From Comamonadaceae bacterium (GTDB taxonomy: Bacteria > Pseudomonadota > Gammaproteobacteria > Burkholderiales > Burkholderiaceae_C): a stretch of 17,353 nt of DNA. Positions 15,352-17,353 of the stretch are shown here, piece by piece (the first letter of the stretch is position 1; every line of letters starts with the position of its first letter). Location of the stretch: the NCBI GenBank assembly GCA_947372005.1, contig CANBRV010000018.1, positions 1-17,353 of the forward strand, in the 5' to 3' direction. Position numbers and translations under genes: made by a program. The notes under the pieces were generated by a model. The model searched no databases and was not told the DNA's origin. It saw only the letters and a list, made by a program, of their open reading frames with translations.

Positions 15352-15367
15352 CGCGCGTGCGCACGCG
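15352..15367. repeat. Alternating purine-pyrimidine palindrome
   Basis: Sixteen strictly alternating bases (15352-15367) containing the perfect 14-bp palindrome CGCGTGCGCACGCG (15354-15367). It can form a hairpin/cruciform or Z-DNA under supercoiling. Confidence 0.65.
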
Positions 15368-15418
15368 AAGATGACAGGAAAGAACCGAAGCTTTCACTAA
15401 GGTTTAGATTCTGTACAT

Positions 15419-15444
15419 TACGCGCACGCGCACGCGCACGCGCG
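15419..15444. repeat. CGCGCA tandem tract, Z-DNA-prone
   Basis: TA followed by three CGCGCA units and one CGCGCG (hexamers at 15421-15444), 26 bases of unbroken pyrimidine-purine alternation. It is followed by AGGCGGT, which also follows a shorter CG tract at 15505-15521. Confidence 0.75.
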
Positions 15445-15523
15445 AGGCGGTGGCAAAAAGACGAAGTATGCAAAACGGTACGCACAACAGGTGACTGAAT
15501 ATCTCGCACGCGCGAGGCGGTAT

Positions 15524-15551
15524 GGATCTAGCCACATAAATAGAAAGTCGA
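15524..15551 (+). repeat. 28-bp imperfect direct repeat, copy 1
   Basis: GGATCTAGCCACA followed by TAAATAGAAAGTCGA. It matches 16268-16295 at 25 of 28 positions, in the same orientation. The pair brackets the lipoprotein gene. Confidence 0.78.
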
Positions 15552-15641
15552 ATTTGAACGCTTGCATCACCAGTCTTTAGAGGTGTCGTGTGCCCATTAA
15601 TTTGACTAGGTCCTCACCGTTTGCTTCATAAAGATAAGGGT

Positions 15642-15670
15642 TTGTTGTTTAGATTAGTGTGGCTTCTTAT
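15642..15670 (+). promoter_or_regulatory. Weak candidate promoter for the lipoprotein gene
   Basis: TTGTTG (15642-15647) and TCTTAT (15665-15670) with 17 bases between them, each matching four of six sigma-70 consensus bases. This leaves a leader of about 75 bases before the ATG at 15754. Weak evidence only. Confidence 0.25.
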
Positions 15671-15753
15671 GTTATTCTGGCAGGTCAACTTTTGCACAAT
15701 TCAAAGAAAATTGGTTTATGCATACGCATTTTTTAATTTTCAAAGGTATTTCA

Positions 15754-16242
15754 ATGAATAGCAAACTGGTTACTAGCCTCTCAATCGTTGTGTTGCTTGG
15801 TGCATGTGCTTCACCTAAGGTTGTTCAATCTGTAAAGCCTGGTGACGCAGGTTTGAATTGCGCCCAACTACAAAACGAATTAGCAGATGCGGATAGCTTC
15901 AAAAAAGAAGCAGATGATACTAAAGGTGTGACTGGTGGAAATATTGCCAGACTTTTGTTCTGGCCCTCGATTATCGGAACTTACATGAACGCCAACGAGG
16001 CAATCGCTGCAGCTGATAATCGGAAAGTAAATCTCTCAAATTTAATGTCCCAAAAAGGTTGCGCTACCCCTGGCGCTATGCCGAGCACCGAAAGCAGCTC
16101 TAAGAATACAAATCAACAGGTAACCACCCAAGCACAAACTGCTGAAGTGAAATTAGCGGATTTGAAGCAACTCTTTGAGAAAAATCTTATTAGTAAGGAA
16201 GCCTACGAACAAAGGCAAAAAGCAATATTGGAAAGTCGCTGA
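15754..16242 (+). CDS. Small lipoprotein with C-terminal SHOCT-like domain
   Basis: A protein of 162 residues. The N-terminus MNSKLVTSLSIVVLLGAC is a lipoprotein signal with lipobox LGAC, lipidated Cys18 and Ala at +2, so outer-membrane sorting is expected. The mature part has two further cysteines (LNCAQLQ and KGCATPG) flanking a helical region with a hydrophobic patch (IARLLFWPSIIGTYMNANEA). A Ser/Thr/Gln-rich linker then leads to a SHOCT-like end, KLADLKQLFEKNLISKEAYEQRQKAIL, a short helical-pair domain often found at protein C-termini. The ATG at 15754 is chosen over an upstream ATG at 15718 because AAAGG lies seven bases before it and the signal peptide starts there. Composition differs from the GC-richer genes of the element; it looks like cargo. 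Function unknown. Confidence 0.88.
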   Translation: MNSKLVTSLSIVVLLGACASPKVVQSVKPGDAGLNCAQLQNELADADSFKKEADDTKGVTGGNIARLLFWPSIIGTYMNANEAIAAADNRKVNLSNLMSQKGCATPGAMPSTESSSKNTNQQVTTQAQTAEVKLADLKQLFEKNLISKEAYEQRQKAILESR

Positions 16243-16267
16243 TTTTTATTTTGACCTGTTGCGAATC

Positions 16268-16295
16268 GGACCTAGCCACAAAAATAGACAGTCGA
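16268..16295 (+). repeat. 28-bp imperfect direct repeat, copy 2
   Basis: GGACCTAGCCACA followed by AAAATAGACAGTCGA. It differs from copy 1 (15524-15551) at three positions and begins 25 bp after the lipoprotein stop. Confidence 0.78.
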
Positions 16296-16464
16296 TTGCT
16301 TTGAAGGTTTTAGCAAGGATTCACGGTAACGGATGACGGGGAGGTTACGTACTGAAAAATTCGGGGCAATCTAACATTTGTTAGGTTAGGGCTATGCGAC
16401 AAAGTACCGAAAAGTGTCGGAGTGTTTGCTGGTAACAGCGTAAAACAGGGGGTTAAAAAATCAA

Positions 16465-16486
16465 TTGAGTACAGGACTGAGTACAT
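16465..16486. promoter_or_regulatory. Right cluster of arm-type integrase sites
   Basis: GAGTACAGGA (16467-16476) and GAGTACAT (16479-16486), again 12 bp apart. With two bases before them, 21 bases (16465-16485) are identical to 11743-11763 on the left. The site lies 54 bp inside attR. Confidence 0.65.
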
Positions 16487-16539
16487 AAATGATTTTTAAA
16501 ATAATGAAACCCTTATTCCATAAAGCCTAGCGTCGATCA

Positions 16540-16561
16540 TTCGATGTATGTCGGAGCACCA
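16540..16561 (+). repeat. attR: decayed right attachment site
   Basis: TTCGAT-GTA-TGTCGGAG-CACCA matches the tRNA 3' end except for three substituted bases in the middle and one missing G. It lies between the element's right-hand arm-type repeats (16467-16486) and the stop of the ligase gene (16584), which is where attR is expected. Confidence 0.75.
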
Positions 16562-16583
16562 ACGGACGAGGCTTAGAGGCTTC

Positions 16584-17353
16584 TCAAGAACGCAATTTAA
16601 ACCGCTGAATCTTGCCTGTCGCCGTTTTAGGCAACTCAGCAATAAATTCAATTTGACGCGGATATTTGTGAGGTGCAAGCTTGGATTTCACAAATCCTTG
16701 AAGCTCACTATTGAGTGCATCGCTCGCAATTTGTCTCGCCTTTAAAACCACATAAGCTTTGGCGCGAGTGAGTTCGTTTTCATCTAGCACTGCAACTACG
16801 GCCGCCTCCAGCACTGCGCTGTGCTGCATGAGCGTGGACTCTACCTCGAACGGCGAGACGTACTGACCGCTCACCTTAAACATGTCGTCGCTGCGGCCTG
16901 AGTAGGTGTAATAGCCGTCCGCATCGCGCACATATTTGTCGCCGCTCTTGAGCCACGTGCCTTGGAAAGTCTCGGCGCTTTTATCGCGGCGCGTCCAATA
17001 CATCAGTGCGGCGCTTGGACCGTTGATGTAGAGATCACCTACTTCGCCGTCTGCCACTTCATTACCAGCATCGTCCCGTAGCGAGAGCTCGTAGCCCGCG
17101 ACTGCTTTGCCCGTTGTGCCATAGCGCACGTCGTCTGGACGGTTGGATAGGTATACGTGCAGCATTTCGGTCGAGCCAATACCATCCACAATTTGCACGC
17201 CAAAATGCTTGGTGAAGCGCTCGCCAATGTCACGTGGCAATGCCTCACCAGCAGATGAACACATGCGCAGGGCCACATCTGATTTAGCGGGCAAGTTGGT
17301 CGCAGCCAACATGCCTGCAAAACCCGTGTGAGCGCCTAAAAAGATGGTTGGTT
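16584..17353 (-). CDS. Benzoate-CoA ligase-type acyl-CoA synthetase (C-terminal part, cut by window end)
   Basis: An AMP-forming ligase that activates an aromatic acid, probably benzoate, to its CoA thioester, the entry step of CoA-dependent aromatic breakdown. The frame stays open to the window edge (255 residues visible, reading in from PTIFLGAHTGFAGMLA). Adenylation motifs seen are SSAGEALP, DGIGSTEMLHVYLSNRP (the TE motif with a benzoate-CoA-ligase-like continuation), YGTTGKAV, the hinge region SGDKYVRDADGYYTYSGRSD, the block DMFKVSGQYVSPFEVE, and the C-terminal catalytic lysine in PKTATGKIQR. The MLHVYLSNRPDDVRYGTTGK stretch favours benzoate-CoA ligase over general acyl-CoA synthetases; a related 4-hydroxy- or aminobenzoate enzyme cannot be excluded. 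Its stop lies 22 bp from attR, so the gene was not broken by the insertion. Confidence 0.9.
   Translation of the reverse strand, partial: PTIFLGAHTGFAGMLAATNLPAKSDVALRMCSSAGEALPRDIGERFTKHFGVQIVDGIGSTEMLHVYLSNRPDDVRYGTTGKAVAGYELSLRDDAGNEVADGEVGDLYINGPSAALMYWTRRDKSAETFQGTWLKSGDKYVRDADGYYTYSGRSDDMFKVSGQYVSPFEVESTLMQHSAVLEAAVVAVLDENELTRAKAYVVLKARQIASDALNSELQGFVKSKLAPHKYPRQIEFIAELPKTATGKIQRFKLRS

Larger units (their letters stand above)
15341..15521. repeat. Dispersed direct repeats ACTGAATATCTCGC and CGCACGCGCGAGGCGGT
   Basis: ACTGAATATCTCGC occurs at 15341-15354 and 15494-15507. CGCACGCGCGAGGCGGT occurs at 15435-15451 and 15505-15521. The copy at 15494-15521 joins both modules, so the three CG-rich tracts look like shuffled copies of one unit. 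Confidence 0.7.
15062..15753. other. Gene-free, repeat-dense region (possible origin/control region)
   Basis: I see no convincing gene in these 692 bases. In order it holds copies of the CACCGATT motif, a tandem array of AAGG-headed units (15224-15277), a 14-bp palindrome (15285-15298), an inverted arm-type CTGTACTC (15315-15322), an alternating purine-pyrimidine palindrome (15354-15367), a CGCGCA tandem tract (15419-15444), repeated modules at 15341/15494 and 15435/15505, the first 28-bp repeat (15524-15551), and the leader of the lipoprotein gene. Such density after a putative initiator is typical of replication or regulatory regions; function is inferred. Confidence 0.6.
16243..16539. other. 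Gene-free right end of the element
   Basis: No supported gene. It contains the second 28-bp repeat, a hairpin AATCTAAC/GTTAGGTT (16368-16387, one G-T pair), a stray TGTCGGAG (16415-16422) and the right arm-type repeats. No clear terminator follows the lipoprotein gene. Confidence 0.55.
11608..16561. mobile_element. Integrative element at tRNA-Arg (satellite-like, about 4.95 kb)
   Basis: The boundaries come from the tRNA 3' end (11608-11630) and its imperfect copy at 16540-16561. A P4-type tyrosine integrase gene lies just inside the tRNA end and reads away from it, the usual layout for tRNA-targeting elements. Repeats based on GAGTACAG sit inside both ends. The contents are the integrase, a C4-like RNA, small helix-turn-helix genes, a repeat-rich region that could be an origin or control region, and a lipoprotein gene. 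No structural phage gene, terminase, relaxase or transposase is present. Base composition varies along the element: the AlpA-to-15061 block looks clearly GC-richer than the 171-aa gene and the lipoprotein gene, suggesting mixed origins. It may be a minimal satellite or a deleted prophage/ICE remnant. Confidence 0.85.

Noticed and set aside
15718..15753. Upstream ATG at 15718 for the lipoprotein gene
   Set aside because: It would put 12 residues in front of a typical lipoprotein signal, and the ATG at 15754 has AAAGG at the right distance.
15524..16295. Complete insertion sequence between the 28-bp repeats
   Set aside because: The repeats are direct and not inverted, and the only gene between them is a lipoprotein, not a transposase.
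16415..16422. Second attR-like core TGTCGGAG
   Set aside because: Only eight bases match and the flanks do not resemble the tRNA end; 16540-16561 is a far better match.
16548..16745. Plus-strand open frame across attR and the ligase 3' end
   Set aside because: It overlaps the attachment site and is antisense to the conserved ligase C-terminus; no family features.
16584..17312. Ligase gene starting at the ATG at 17312
   Set aside because: The frame stays open upstream to the window edge and the upstream residues (PTIFLGAHTGFAG) belong to the family, so the gene is cut by the window and does not start there.

Overview
The window looks like a betaproteobacterial chromosome of moderate GC, most likely order Burkholderiales. 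That placement rests on gene order and protein style (secA end, hemL, rubredoxin, pil-chp chemosensory operon, benzoate-CoA ligase) and not on a marker gene, so the genus stays open. A small integrated element at a tRNA-Arg gene interrupts the chromosome.

Positions 1-3188 are housekeeping. They hold the C-terminal part of SecA (+), hemL (glutamate-1-semialdehyde aminomutase, -) converging on it with 4 bp between the stops, and a 56-residue rubredoxin (+) divergent from hemL.

Positions 3209-11515 are one tight forward operon: pilG, pilH, pilI, pilJ and a large hybrid CheA-type kinase (chpA/pilL). Together they form the chemosensory pathway that controls type IV pilus (twitching) behaviour. 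The receptor PilJ signals through the CheW-like PilI to the ChpA kinase, which would phosphorylate the single-domain regulators PilG and PilH and its own C-terminal receiver. No methyltransferase (pilK) or methylesterase (chpB) gene lies between or after these genes.

Positions 11556-11630 encode tRNA-Arg(CCT), which is the insertion site of a mobile element of about 4.95 kb (11608-16561). The 3' end of the tRNA is the left attachment site, and a decayed copy of the same sequence lies at 16540-16561. Repeats built on GAGTACAG, which look like integrase arm sites, occur just inside both ends. The element carries a P4-type tyrosine integrase, a three-way-junction RNA resembling phage C4/P4 CI antisense RNA, an unrecognised 171-aa protein, an AlpA-like regulator, a second small helix-turn-helix protein, a small unknown protein, and a winged-helix-like protein that may be the replication or control protein. 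A repeat-dense gene-free stretch follows (15062-15753), with 18-bp repeats, five AAGG-headed units in tandem, palindromes and alternating CG/CA tracts. The last gene is a small SHOCT-type lipoprotein whose surroundings are bracketed by imperfect 28-bp direct repeats. No capsid, portal, relaxase or transposase gene is present, so the element is a satellite-like or minimal integrative element that would need help to move, or a remnant.

Beyond the element, at 16584-17353 on the minus strand, is the C-terminal part of a benzoate-CoA ligase-type enzyme, cut by the window end. Before insertion, the tRNA gene and this ligase gene would have been close, convergent neighbours.
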